Assembly: GCA_017433245.1 (NCBI GenBank)
Contig: JAFRHO010000004.1
Coordinates: 1 to 32,332 of the forward strand
Direction of reading: 5' to 3'
Length of the DNA stretch: 32,332 bases
Origin: Candidatus Saccharimonadota bacterium
Lineage (GTDB): Bacteria; Patescibacteriota; Saccharimonadia; Saccharimonadales; Saccharimonadaceae
Shown here: in pieces, positions 14,731 to 22,475 of the stretch
Layout: the number at the start of each line of letters is the position of its first letter
Numbering within the stretch: the stretch's first letter is position 1
Notes under the pieces: generated by a model
What the model saw: only the letters and a program-made list of their open reading frames with translations
What the model was told of the DNA's origin: nothing
The model's database searches: none
Made by a program: the position numbers and the translations under genes

Positions 14731-16090
14731 GCACCCTTCTTAACAGTTTTGCAAATTGATGTCTAAACTCATATCCTAAATACACCATCCCCACAATTAT
14801 CACCCCAATCACTGCATAAAGTGCCACGAACGACGATTTCTCTTCAAATCTCTCCGGCTCAATACCGTAGTCAGCACTTTTATTCTCCACTATTTTACGA
14901 CATCTCCCAGTCTCCGGATTAAGGTAATAACCATCTTTGCAAGTCTTCTCAGTCGTCGTTTCAATTTTCCTACACCTACCAGTCAGTATATTTAAATAAT
15001 ATCCCTCTTTGCAAATCTTTTCCGTAATCGACGTCACTTTTACGCAGTTACCAGTTACCTCATTAATCACTTTCCCCTCCTCACAAGTTCGATACTCTTG
15101 ATAATTATTCCCTGCACCTGGCGTCGGTGCATAAGTTACTCTCCAAATTTCCCGACCATTAGCATCATACCCAATCATCGCATACGAAGTTCCTTTTCTC
15201 TGACCATTCGGATAACTCATCTTATACACCACCGTACCATCCGTATCAATTATTTCTAAAGTATTCTCATTAGTCGGGTTTTTAGTCAAACTAAACTCCG
15301 TCGGATGATACACCGAATACTCCTCTGGTTTTATAATTCCGTTCAATGCATATTCTTTATTCTTATACCTCAGCTGGCACCCATCCATCAGAATCTGTTC
15401 TGACCCACTATTATATAGTTCGATAAACTGCTCTGATTTTGCAATTTCGTAATAACTCAAAATTTCCGAAATCACCAGTTTCTTACATTGACTTAGATTA
15501 GTTTCCGCACTATATCCTTCATCTTCCTCTATGTCCACCCTATAATTCTCAGAATCATAGTGTGGTCCATATTCTGTCGCATGTTCAAACTCACCAGTCT
15601 CCACATTCCTCACCAAAGTCGTCGGATTAGCCGAAACAAAACTCTTATAACATCCCTCTTTTCCAGTCCAACACACCGAATCTATTACCTCACCATCTCG
15701 CACCAACGTCAAACCACCGCTCATCGCCAACGTCTTCATATAACGTACGTTGGCTAGCTCACTATCTAGTGAACTAGCCAAACGAAGGAGTACCAACTCG
15801 CCGGCCATATAACTGTTATCGAGGAAGTCAAACAAGTCAAAATCCTTCCCACTTGAATTAGTATAGCGCACAGTTAATCCAGCGAGCGAAATCGGTGCGT
15901 CGGAGTTTTTTCGGCCAATCTCAATCATCTCTCCGACATTGCTTTTACCATCAACCGTATATCCAGGATTAATGGCTTTAATATAAATCTCAGGTATCGT
16001 ATCATCAGTTTCAGCCCACACCGAACCACTAAACATAGCCAGATTAATGATGATTCCTACCACTACCCACAATACTCTTAGTTTTTTCAT
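14720..16090 (-). CDS. Surface protein with lamin-tail domains, cysteine repeats and C-terminal membrane anchor
   Basis: The 456-residue protein begins with a signal peptide (MKKLRVLWVVVGIIINLAMF, probable cleavage after VWA). Two lamin-tail-like beta domains follow, one early (EMIEIGRKNSDAPISLAGL) and one central (KLVISEILSYYEIAKSEQFI, PTPGAGNNYQEYRTC). Three tandem repeats of about 25 residues then occur, each C-x-x-G-x-x-x-N-x-x-T-G-x-C-x-K (CEEGKVINEVTGNC, CKEGYYLNILTGRC, CKDGYYLNPETGRC), giving one likely disulfide per unit. A transmembrane helix (VALYAVIGVIIVGMVYLGY) and a basic tail anchor it, with the domains outside. The adjacent DsbA-type gene family fits such disulfides. No clear promoter is seen. 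Confidence 0.85.
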   Translation of the reverse strand: MKKLRVLWVVVGIIINLAMFSGSVWAETDDTIPEIYIKAINPGYTVDGKSNVGEMIEIGRKNSDAPISLAGLTVRYTNSSGKDFDLFDFLDNSYMAGELVLLRLASSLDSELANVRYMKTLAMSGGLTLVRDGEVIDSVCWTGKEGCYKSFVSANPTTLVRNVETGEFEHATEYGPHYDSENYRVDIEEDEGYSAETNLSQCKKLVISEILSYYEIAKSEQFIELYNSGSEQILMDGCQLRYKNKEYALNGIIKPEEYSVYHPTEFSLTKNPTNENTLEIIDTDGTVVYKMSYPNGQRKGTSYAMIGYDANGREIWRVTYAPTPGAGNNYQEYRTCEEGKVINEVTGNCVKVTSITEKICKEGYYLNILTGRCRKIETTTEKTCKDGYYLNPETGRCRKIVENKSADYGIEPERFEEKSSFVALYAVIGVIIVGMVYLGYEFRHQFAKLLRRVLRR

Positions 16091-16137
16091 ACCGCCAAAC
16101 TAACACGGTTTTTCAGGAATTGCAACCCTTTTTATGA

Positions 16138-16143
16138 TATAAT
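16138..16143 (+). promoter_or_regulatory. -10 box of the 16150-18479 cluster
   Basis: TATAAT lies 6 bases before the ATG at 16150: a leaderless first gene of a three-gene cluster. Confidence 0.7.
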
Positions 16144-16149
16144 TTTAAC

Positions 16150-16863
16150 ATGAACGTTTTGGCCTCTATTGGGATAGTCATTTTAGCTATGGTTATCATG
16201 GCTTCTTTACAATTAATTCCTGGCGTCTTTGCATTATTTTTCCATTATGCCATTGGTAAATATTCACTAAGAAAAGCTTCCACCCTCAGTCTTTTTTTCA
16301 TCCTAGGCACCGAGATCATTTCCGCACTTCTTTTTATTTCTGCTTTCTATGTTTCTTACACTCTCTTTCTTAACGATTTAAATCCCAGAAACAACGTCTT
16401 AACCTGGATTTTTATTGGCATTTTCATAGCTCTTTCGATTGCCTGTCTCTTCTTTTATTTCCGACATCCTCATTCTAAAGAAGACACCGAGCTATTCATT
16501 CCACGCAAACTCGCCTATAGCCTCAATTCGCGCGCCAAGTCCATCAGAACCCCTTCCGATGCTTTTGTACTCGGGGCACTCAGTAACATTTGCGAATTAC
16601 CTATTACCTTACCACTATATATTATTACCGCCACCGAAATTATGTACATGCACACCGAATATTTCGCAGATGATCTCATGACTATACTATATATACTGGC
16701 CTCAACTATACCCCTGATTCATCTTTACTACAGTTTCCGTCTCGGCCGTAACCTCGCCACTATTCAACGTACACGCATTAAAGACAAAATCTTTCATCGC
16801 TTCACTATCAGTCTCAGTTTTCTCACCATCGCTATATTAATTATATGTTTTAGGATTGTTTAA
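16150..16863 (+). CDS. Polytopic membrane protein, six helices
   Basis: The 237 residues form about six transmembrane helices split by a basic central loop (RKLAYSLNSRAKSIRT). The plan of three helices, loop and three helices, with NICELP in helix four, recalls LysE/GAP or CcdA-like small transporters, but no diagnostic motif is certain. The two following genes start 2 and 3 bases downstream, so the three are probably one operon with a flavoprotein. If it is CcdA-like, it could carry electrons or reductant across the membrane; this is speculation, as no conserved cysteine pair is seen. Confidence 0.65.
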   Translation: MNVLASIGIVILAMVIMASLQLIPGVFALFFHYAIGKYSLRKASTLSLFFILGTEIISALLFISAFYVSYTLFLNDLNPRNNVLTWIFIGIFIALSIACLFFYFRHPHSKEDTELFIPRKLAYSLNSRAKSIRTPSDAFVLGALSNICELPITLPLYIITATEIMYMHTEYFADDLMTILYILASTIPLIHLYYSFRLGRNLATIQRTRIKDKIFHRFTISLSFLTIAILIICFRIV

Positions 16864-16865
16864 TT

Positions 16866-17105
16866 ATGCAAGATTTTGACCAACCCAAACTACGACGCGA
16901 ACTTCTACTAGACGCTCGCGCCATCGGCATTCCTTCTGGAGCTGCCGAAGATTTCGTCGATCGCTCTATTACTGCAGCCATGAGCACACTTTCTAGCAAA
17001 TCTCTCATCACCGACCAAGACTTAAAACGCGCCATCACCAAAGAACTCAAAAAATATCACCCCGATTTGGCTTATGTTTACCAAAATCGTGATAAAATAA
17101 TATAA
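16866..17105 (+). CDS. Small soluble protein, 79 aa, between membrane protein and flavoprotein
   Basis: I do not recognise it. It is helical and charged (KLRRELLLDARAIGIPSGAA, LKRAITKELKKYHPDLAYVY). The C-terminal half faintly recalls the last helices of ATP-cone domains, which is not enough for a call. It starts 2 bases after the preceding stop and ends 3 bases before the flavoprotein ATG, so it belongs to the same transcript and may assist one of its neighbours. Confidence 0.65.
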   Translation: MQDFDQPKLRRELLLDARAIGIPSGAAEDFVDRSITAAMSTLSSKSLITDQDLKRAITKELKKYHPDLAYVYQNRDKII

Positions 17106-17108
17106 GAT

Positions 17109-18479
17109 ATGAGTAAAAAGTTTGATTTTCAATATGTAGTAATCGGCAGCGGGCCCGCTGGCGCCACAGTTGCCACCACTTTAGCCAAAGCCAAAAAAAG
17201 CGTCGCTCTCGTCGAAGGTCGTTTCTTTGGTGGCTCTAACCTTAATACCCGCGATGTCCCATATGCTGTTGCGTTAGATTTTGCGCACACTTATGCTAAG
17301 ATCAATTCCGCTCCCGAATTCGCCAACCAAGATTTCTCAGTTAATCTTCCTTCTGTTATCTCGCGCGAATTAAAAGCCGTTATTAATGCCGGTGGCAACA
17401 ACAAGAAACTCTATGAAGACTTCTCCGTTGTTTGTCTAAACGGCTATGCCAACTTTCTGGATGCTCACACTATCGCCATCAAAGATAAGAAAATCACTTC
17501 CGCCAATTTTATCCTAGCCACCGGTGCGCATCTCAATACTGGCAATATTGCCGGCACAGATACTACCTCATTCCTCACTCCCGAAACCGCCATTAAAGTA
17601 CGTCGTTTACCTAAAGTTATCGCTGTCATCGGTGCTGGTAGTGCTGGTTGCGAAATCGCTTCCTTCTATGCCGAACTTGGTTCCAAGGTCATTTTATTTG
17701 AATCAGCTAATCGCATCCTTCCACGTGAAGATACCGAAGTTAGTACCGTTACTGCAGATTACTTCGCAAAACAGCTAGGTATTAATGTTCTCAGTAACTG
17801 CAAAGCAGTCGCTATCGGACAAGATGCCACTAGCAAATATATCGTCTTTCGTTACGGCGGGACCGAGAAAATGGTCCGAATCGAAGAAATCGCTCTCGCT
17901 ACCGGCAGTCTCCCAAACACCGATTATGGTCTCGAAAACGCTGGCGTCAAATACAAAGAAACCGGAATCCTAGTCAACAAACTATTTGAAACTACCGCCA
18001 AACATATTCATGCTATTGGTGACTGCATTGGCGGCGAATCATCCACTGAACGCGCCTATCAACAAGGTCTCACTCTTGCCACCAATATTATCAAAAAAGC
18101 CAAGAATCCCATCAACTACTGTGGCATCACTCGTTTTATTAGTACACCCCTACAAATCGCTACTGTCGATTTCAACGAGCAAGACCTCTTAAAACAAGGT
18201 CGCAAATACCGCAAAGCCATTCTATCACTTAGCGACATCACCGCTGGGCAAGTCGACGACCTCAAATACGGCTTTGTTAAACTCTTAACCAATAAGAACA
18301 ACTACATTATCGGTGCCACCATCGTTGCACCTCACGCTGGTCTTCTTGCTGAAGAAATCGCCATCGCCACTCGTCATCACCATACTGCCGTCGAACTTGC
18401 TAGTACCCCTCATCTTATTAACAGTTACAATCAAGCAATCAAACTAGCTGCCCGTCAAATCATTTCCAAGAAAAAATAG
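17109..18479 (+). CDS. FAD/NAD(P) oxidoreductase of the dihydrolipoamide/mercuric reductase family, lacking the redox cysteines
   Basis: The 456-residue protein has the full fold: an FAD-binding GSGPAGATVATTLAKAKK (13-30), an NAD(P)-binding GAGSAGCEIASFYAELGSKV with VILFESANRILP, the second FAD motif HAIGDC and a C-terminal dimer domain. The active-site motif GGTCLNVGCVP is replaced by GGSNLNTRDVP (41-51), so both cysteines are gone (N44, D49), and the C-terminal HPTxxE motif is absent. It therefore cannot be a classical disulfide reductase. NAD(P)H oxidase, quinone reductase or transhydrogenase-like activity remains possible. It is the last gene of the 16150 cluster, and its close spacing suggests a link to the membrane protein. 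Confidence 0.88.
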   Translation: MSKKFDFQYVVIGSGPAGATVATTLAKAKKSVALVEGRFFGGSNLNTRDVPYAVALDFAHTYAKINSAPEFANQDFSVNLPSVISRELKAVINAGGNNKKLYEDFSVVCLNGYANFLDAHTIAIKDKKITSANFILATGAHLNTGNIAGTDTTSFLTPETAIKVRRLPKVIAVIGAGSAGCEIASFYAELGSKVILFESANRILPREDTEVSTVTADYFAKQLGINVLSNCKAVAIGQDATSKYIVFRYGGTEKMVRIEEIALATGSLPNTDYGLENAGVKYKETGILVNKLFETTAKHIHAIGDCIGGESSTERAYQQGLTLATNIIKKAKNPINYCGITRFISTPLQIATVDFNEQDLLKQGRKYRKAILSLSDITAGQVDDLKYGFVKLLTNKNNYIIGATIVAPHAGLLAEEIAIATRHHHTAVELASTPHLINSYNQAIKLAARQIISKKK

Positions 18480-18506
18480 CCCTTTACGGGCATCTTATTC
18501 CTATAA

Positions 18507-18583
18507 TGGTTGTGGGGGTTGGATTTGAACCAACGACCTTTTGGTTATGAGCCAAACGAGCTACCAGGCTGCTCTACCCCACG
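18507..18583 (-). tRNA. Initiator tRNA-Met (CAU)
   Basis: The acceptor CGTGGGG/CCCCACA leaves the C1-A72 mismatch of bacterial initiators, and the D stem has A11-T24. The anticodon loop is CTCATAA and CCA is encoded. The anticodon stem TTTGG/CCAAA has only two of the three G-C pairs expected at 29-31/39-41. A TATAAT box at 18595-18600 precedes it. Confidence 0.93.
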
Positions 18584-18594
18584 ACATACCAACC

Positions 18595-18600
18595 ATTATA
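18595..18600 (-). promoter_or_regulatory. -10 box of the initiator tRNA
   Basis: TATAAT on the minus strand, 11 bases before the tRNA 5' end. Confidence 0.65.
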
Positions 18601-18658
18601 CTTTATTTTTAGAAAAAGTCAATACTTCTGCTAGCTTTAATAATCGCTAGCTTATCTC

Positions 18659-19999
18659 CTACAAACAACCGTTACTGTTCAGGAGAGCTTCATCATACGG
18701 TAAATTCCATTCACAAGTCACTGATAAATTCTTCTCGAGTGCCGTTCCATTTCCTTGACCAGCACCACCAGCAGCATTTTTATCACCAAAGAGCTCGAGC
18801 GGCCCCATTATTGAAAGAACACTGTCATCTTTTTCAACTAACCTTGTCTCAACTCTTCGATATAAATCATTTGCCCTACCAGTCGAATCTACACCTAATT
18901 GTACGCCCTTCAGAATTACAGGAGAGTTAGCCTCCATTTCACTTTCTTCAAAAGCGATCTCTTCAGTAGATGCGCTACACGCACTTTCATTAATACAAAA
19001 TTCCAATTTAAAATCAGTTGATTTACCATATGGAGATGCCACTATAACTGCAAAATTCTCATCACTACGCCCACCATCTTCAATCGTATCTGGTAATTGC
19101 AGAGAAGCAGTACACAAGTAATTTTCCGCATTCAAATCACAATCAATAGCATAAGGCTTATTAACCGATGTCCTATCATTTGATTTCACCCAATCACCAG
19201 CCAATATTTTCTTATCATTAGCCACTATATAATTATCTGTAACTCCTGAATCACTGCTAGCATCTCTCGGCACCAAAAACACCAAACCTCTGTTAGTTCT
19301 ATTAGCCCCTATCAAATCAAAACTAGACAAATTAAATGGTGTACCAGCTTGTAGTATCGCTACCGAAAGCACCGGAGGATTCAAGATGTCTGCGATCTTA
19401 GCAGCAGACGGAAAAACTGGATCAAAGCTTGAGAAATTAAATACTTGGTTTTCTTTTAGGCCCCAACTAAGTCTTATACTCTTTATATCCTTAGCAGAAA
19501 TACCATCATCAAATCTAGGTCGTATTACCCTCATTTGCTCATCGGCCGACAAAGATGCGCTATAGTCCCTCAATTTTGTTCTTATCTTTACGCAAGTATA
19601 AGCTTGTTGCATATTATTCCCGCTCGTTTCTTCTACCATCACGCCCACACCTTCATCTGTTCTGCCCAGAATCTCTGCAACCATTCCGCAGTCTTCATTC
19701 TCAGAATTCTCCATCATATACACAATCTCGTCACAGCCAATCGCTTCACCTTCCACAGGAGCTTTCGCTACTGCACCTTGGTTCAAGCAACTACGATAAC
19801 TATAAAAAGCCAATTTTGCGTCTTCCACGCCAGCCAAAGCCGAATCATAAGCCGACTGAGCCAAATCTGCATTCGATGATCTTGTAATCTGTGCTACAAC
19901 CAACGCCGTAAAACTCGCTGCAATAATCAAAAGTATTAAAGTCGAAAATGCAACTACATAAAACGATGCCGCACCTTTCTTGAACTTTGTTTTCTTCAT
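18659..19999 (-). CDS. PilX-like pilus assembly protein
   Basis: The 446-residue protein starts with a short basic segment and one membrane helix (GAASFYVVAFSTLILLIIAA), followed by a large extracytoplasmic domain with several cysteines, including a pair near the end (CEWNLPYDEALLNSNGC). It resembles PilX/tight-adherence accessory proteins that sit with minor pilins. The start at 19999 is chosen for the ribosome-binding site TGGAGGA just upstream; it lies 1 base after the stop of the preceding pilin, so translation is probably coupled. An in-frame ATG 48 bases further up lies inside the pilin gene. It is the last gene of the ftsB-pilin cluster. Confidence 0.78.
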   Translation of the reverse strand: MKKTKFKKGAASFYVVAFSTLILLIIAASFTALVVAQITRSSNADLAQSAYDSALAGVEDAKLAFYSYRSCLNQGAVAKAPVEGEAIGCDEIVYMMENSENEDCGMVAEILGRTDEGVGVMVEETSGNNMQQAYTCVKIRTKLRDYSASLSADEQMRVIRPRFDDGISAKDIKSIRLSWGLKENQVFNFSSFDPVFPSAAKIADILNPPVLSVAILQAGTPFNLSSFDLIGANRTNRGLVFLVPRDASSDSGVTDNYIVANDKKILAGDWVKSNDRTSVNKPYAIDCDLNAENYLCTASLQLPDTIEDGGRSDENFAVIVASPYGKSTDFKLEFCINESACSASTEEIAFEESEMEANSPVILKGVQLGVDSTGRANDLYRRVETRLVEKDDSVLSIMGPLELFGDKNAAGGAGQGNGTALEKNLSVTCEWNLPYDEALLNSNGCL

Positions 20000-20000
20000 T

Positions 20001-20972
20001 TTATCCTCCACTTGCCAAAGCGGCAAAATTAAATTTATTAATCGCACAATAATCTAAGTTCTCGACTGTCTTGTAGTTTCCCCCAGGAGTAGCACAAGTA
20101 TTTCCTGCAACATTAATATTCACACCACCTTGCACGGTTCCTAATACAAACGAACTGTAATAATAAGCATTTTTCGTAATTCCAACCTGCTCAGATACGG
20201 AAGTATTCATATCATATATAGCTAAATTGTTTTTCTCGTCTTTTAAATTACCCTCCTCATCTTTTTCGTTACTCCCCAAATACCACACCGGCTCCTCGCT
20301 CACAATAGTTAATGCCGCCATATTGAAATTTGGTTGAATCTTCCTAGTTTTGTTCTCCCCCGGTCTCTGTACCTCGTAATAATTCTTTTGTTCACCATTC
20401 TCAACCTTAATCGCCGCCACACATACTTTACGCTCTTCATCCTTAATTTTCAATAGTTTAAAGCCAGAGACCGAAATTGAGTCTTCGTCAACAGATGTCT
20501 TATAAAACAACTTAGCAGCCTCAATACCATCCGAAATTTCATATGAATCATTAAAGAAATAACCAGAATTCCAAATATACGAATAATAACCAGTACATAC
20601 CGCACCATAAACTGGCACCGATCCTACATTGATACTTCCATTCTTTACCTTCACTGTCGCAAAACGTGTTACGGAGGCAAAATTCTTGCCACCATCTGCA
20701 TCACACTTTGATTTTTGTGATTCCGCATCAACATAGTTTTCACTACATAAAGTCTTTAGGCTATCCGCTGATGCCATTTTAATCGAATCCTGCATATCTC
20801 GCACCAAACTTGCACCCACATTATTAATCTTATTCAATGTAAGACTACGATGATATGACGAAATAGCACCAGTCATCACTAGTACCACCGCAATCGAAAG
20901 AATCGCGATAAACACTAAAGATAACGACAATTCCACCAATGTAAAGCCCTGTCGGCTAATACGTTTATGCAT
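20001..20972 (-). CDS. Type IV prepilin-like protein (minor pilin), 323 aa
   Basis: The N-terminus MHKRISRQGFTLVELSLSL is a class III prepilin leader: cleavage by PilD between G9 and F10, methylated Phe and Glu at position +5, then a hydrophobic helix to about residue 30. The globular part is long for a pilin and has several cysteines (SENYVDAESQKSKCDADGG, AGNTCATPGG). The start at 20972 is fixed by TATAAT (20979-20984) 6 bases upstream; an in-frame ATG ten codons earlier would overlap the promoter. The long C-terminal domain suggests a tip or minor pilin. Confidence 0.88.
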   Translation of the reverse strand: MHKRISRQGFTLVELSLSLVFIAILSIAVVLVMTGAISSYHRSLTLNKINNVGASLVRDMQDSIKMASADSLKTLCSENYVDAESQKSKCDADGGKNFASVTRFATVKVKNGSINVGSVPVYGAVCTGYYSYIWNSGYFFNDSYEISDGIEAAKLFYKTSVDEDSISVSGFKLLKIKDEERKVCVAAIKVENGEQKNYYEVQRPGENKTRKIQPNFNMAALTIVSEEPVWYLGSNEKDEEGNLKDEKNNLAIYDMNTSVSEQVGITKNAYYYSSFVLGTVQGGVNINVAGNTCATPGGNYKTVENLDYCAINKFNFAALASGG

Positions 20973-20978
20973 ATTCTT

Positions 20979-20984
20979 ATTATA
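20979..20984 (-). promoter_or_regulatory. -10 box deciding the start of the 323-aa pilin
   Basis: TATAAT on the minus strand, 6 bases before ATG 20972. Confidence 0.7.
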
Positions 20985-21009
20985 ACACGTTTTCTTCTTC
21001 ATCGCCTTA

Positions 21010-21801
21010 CTACTCAGATTCTATTACACCGCATTTATAATTCACATCATCAAACGAAATCAACTCGATACCAGACTCATCGTGTGCACCCGCCACTATC
21101 CTAACATCCATTCTCGTATTACTTTCGTCTGAACCGTTCGGGTTCACACAGTAATCGACCGTTTCAGACTTAAACTTATTCAGGATAGACTCTCCTTCAC
21201 CATTAATATCAAATACATCAATGGTTTCTTCTTCATTTATTGCCTTCTTCACTTCAATCGTTTCCTTATCCCCATCCCAAACATAAGTTTGCACTACACC
21301 AGATTGCACATTTCTCACAATCAACAATGCCCCCTTATAATCCTCAAAACTTTCCTTTTCTTGAATCCGTGCTGCCCATCTTGGCGTGTAATCTTCAATA
21401 ATTCCTACAAGTTCACCCTCCTTATTCACTACATTTGCACTCATACCTGGATTCTTAAGCAACGTCAATGTGTTTTGATTACCCACATCCCACGAGTTTA
21501 CCGCTTTTGCAACTACATCATATGTATGAATAACTTGCTTATCTTCACCACTATCTTCTTCTCCAAAAGTCACCAACTTACCATATATCGCCTCGTCACT
21601 TCGCCCACCTTCCGCCGAATTTTGTACATTCATTACTTCAGAATATAAATCCCCCAGGAAATCCACAAAACTCTGCACAGTATCATTATATCGCTGTTGA
21701 TAAATCGAATTCTGCACCCCTATAGTCACAGCTGCAAACAACGCACCTGTCACAGCTAAGAAAATCGCTACTTCTATTAAAGTAAAACCATGTTTTTTCA
21801 T
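21010..21801 (-). CDS. Type IV prepilin-like protein, 263 aa
   Basis: The leader MKKHGFTLIEVAIFLAV carries the prepilin peptidase site after G5, with Phe +1 and Glu +5, followed by the conserved hydrophobic helix. The rest is a predicted soluble domain with two late cysteines (ETVDYCVNP, VNYKCG). The start at 21801 follows from TATAAT at 21808-21813, 6 bases upstream; a longer in-frame start exists at 21864 but lies before the promoter and inside the FtsB-like gene. It and the next pilin each have their own leaderless promoter, which allows different pilin doses. Confidence 0.88.
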   Translation of the reverse strand: MKKHGFTLIEVAIFLAVTGALFAAVTIGVQNSIYQQRYNDTVQSFVDFLGDLYSEVMNVQNSAEGGRSDEAIYGKLVTFGEEDSGEDKQVIHTYDVVAKAVNSWDVGNQNTLTLLKNPGMSANVVNKEGELVGIIEDYTPRWAARIQEKESFEDYKGALLIVRNVQSGVVQTYVWDGDKETIEVKKAINEEETIDVFDINGEGESILNKFKSETVDYCVNPNGSDESNTRMDVRIVAGAHDESGIELISFDDVNYKCGVIESE

Positions 21802-21807
21802 ATCTTC

Positions 21808-21813
21808 ATTATA
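21808..21813 (-). promoter_or_regulatory. -10 box deciding the start of the 263-aa pilin
   Basis: TATAAT on the minus strand, 6 bases before ATG 21801. Confidence 0.7.
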
Positions 21814-21833
21814 CCATAAACGTTTTGAGAATA

Positions 21834-22265
21834 TTAAAATTTTGGAAACAAAAATCTCATCCATTTTTCAAAATTCGAATAATCCTCCTTTTCCTCTATT
21901 ACTTGTTCAACTTCTTTATGTTTATTTCGTGCATTATCCGAATTTTCTGGCAATACCACCATCTTCTCTCCAGGTAGCTGCTTATCCAAATACTTCCTTG
22001 CCATCAATTCCTGATATTCATTCGATCGATAATACTCATTTTCCAACTCAGCCGCTTCCGTTTCCACCGTCAATAACTCCAACTCCTTCCTCTCCGCCGT
22101 CAGTTTCTCCGATAATTCCCAGTTTCTCGACATTGCCTTCACAGATTGATATGTCCACACTAAACATAGAATAATTGCAAACAAAAGCACTACATTTTCA
22201 ATGGTCAAATAATCATGCTTCAAATAATACCTCACTCGCCTAACCCAAGTCTTTATCTTGTTCAT
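21834..22265 (-). CDS. FtsB/DivIC-family septum protein
   Basis: The 143 residues comprise a basic cytoplasmic start, one transmembrane helix (IENVVLLFAIILCLVWTYQS), a coiled coil (about 50-90) and the family's terminal pattern ARKYLDKQLPGEKMVVLPE, where an Arg/Lys-rich helix is followed by PGE. FtsB/DivIC proteins bridge FtsL and FtsQ in the divisome. An acidic-basic tail follows and ends in FEKWMRFLFPKF. The gene is leaderless, with TATAAT at 22273-22278, 7 bases from the ATG, and sits upstream of the pilin genes on the same strand. Confidence 0.82.
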   Translation of the reverse strand: MNKIKTWVRRVRYYLKHDYLTIENVVLLFAIILCLVWTYQSVKAMSRNWELSEKLTAERKELELLTVETEAAELENEYYRSNEYQELMARKYLDKQLPGEKMVVLPENSDNARNKHKEVEQVIEEKEDYSNFEKWMRFLFPKF

Positions 22266-22290
22266 GCTTACTATTATATCATTTTTATGA

Positions 22291-22296
22291 TAAAAT
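22291..22296 (+). promoter_or_regulatory. -10 box of tRNA-Ile
   Basis: TAAAAT lies 8 bases before the tRNA 5' end, back to back with the FtsB-like promoter (22273-22278). Confidence 0.5.
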
Positions 22297-22304
22297 AAAA
22301 CGGC

Positions 22305-22380
22305 GGGGGTATAGCTCAGTGGTCAGAGCATGCGTCTTATACACGCAGTGTCCTTGGTTCAAATCCAAGTACCCCCACCA
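22305..22380 (+). tRNA. tRNA-Ile with anticodon UAU
   Basis: The acceptor is GGGGGTA/TACCCCC with discriminator A and encoded CCA; the anticodon stem is TGCGT/ACGCA around the loop CTTATAC, giving anticodon UAU, which reads AUA. Most bacteria decode AUA with a CAU tRNA modified to lysidine by TilS; a genomic UAU anticodon is uncommon. Confidence 0.93.
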
Positions 22381-22384
22381 CTTA

Positions 22385-22413
22385 TTGACAAATAAGAATA
22401 TTAATGATTTAAT
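22385..22413 (+). promoter_or_regulatory. Promoter of the 22476 gene
   Basis: Consensus TTGACA (22385-22390), 17 bases, TTTAAT (22408-22413), placed just after the tRNA-Ile CCA. The start near 22420 gives a leader of about 56 bases. Confidence 0.8.
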
Positions 22414-22475
22414 ACTAACAATAGTTTGTTTACTAACTATGCACTTTTAATACTCAAACATAAAGGAGGGGTACT

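Noticed and set aside
18483-18495. Terminator after the flavoprotein gene
   Set aside because: GCCC-TTTAC-GGGC has a 4-bp stem and no T run.
18630-18651. Terminator formed by two GCTAGC copies after the PilX-like gene
   Set aside because: The stem is only 6 bp with a 10-base loop, GCTAGC is self-complementary by itself, and no T run follows.
21802-21864. Longer N-terminus for the 263-aa pilin
   Set aside because: The extension would precede the promoter, overlap the FtsB-like gene and give a prepilin leader far too long.
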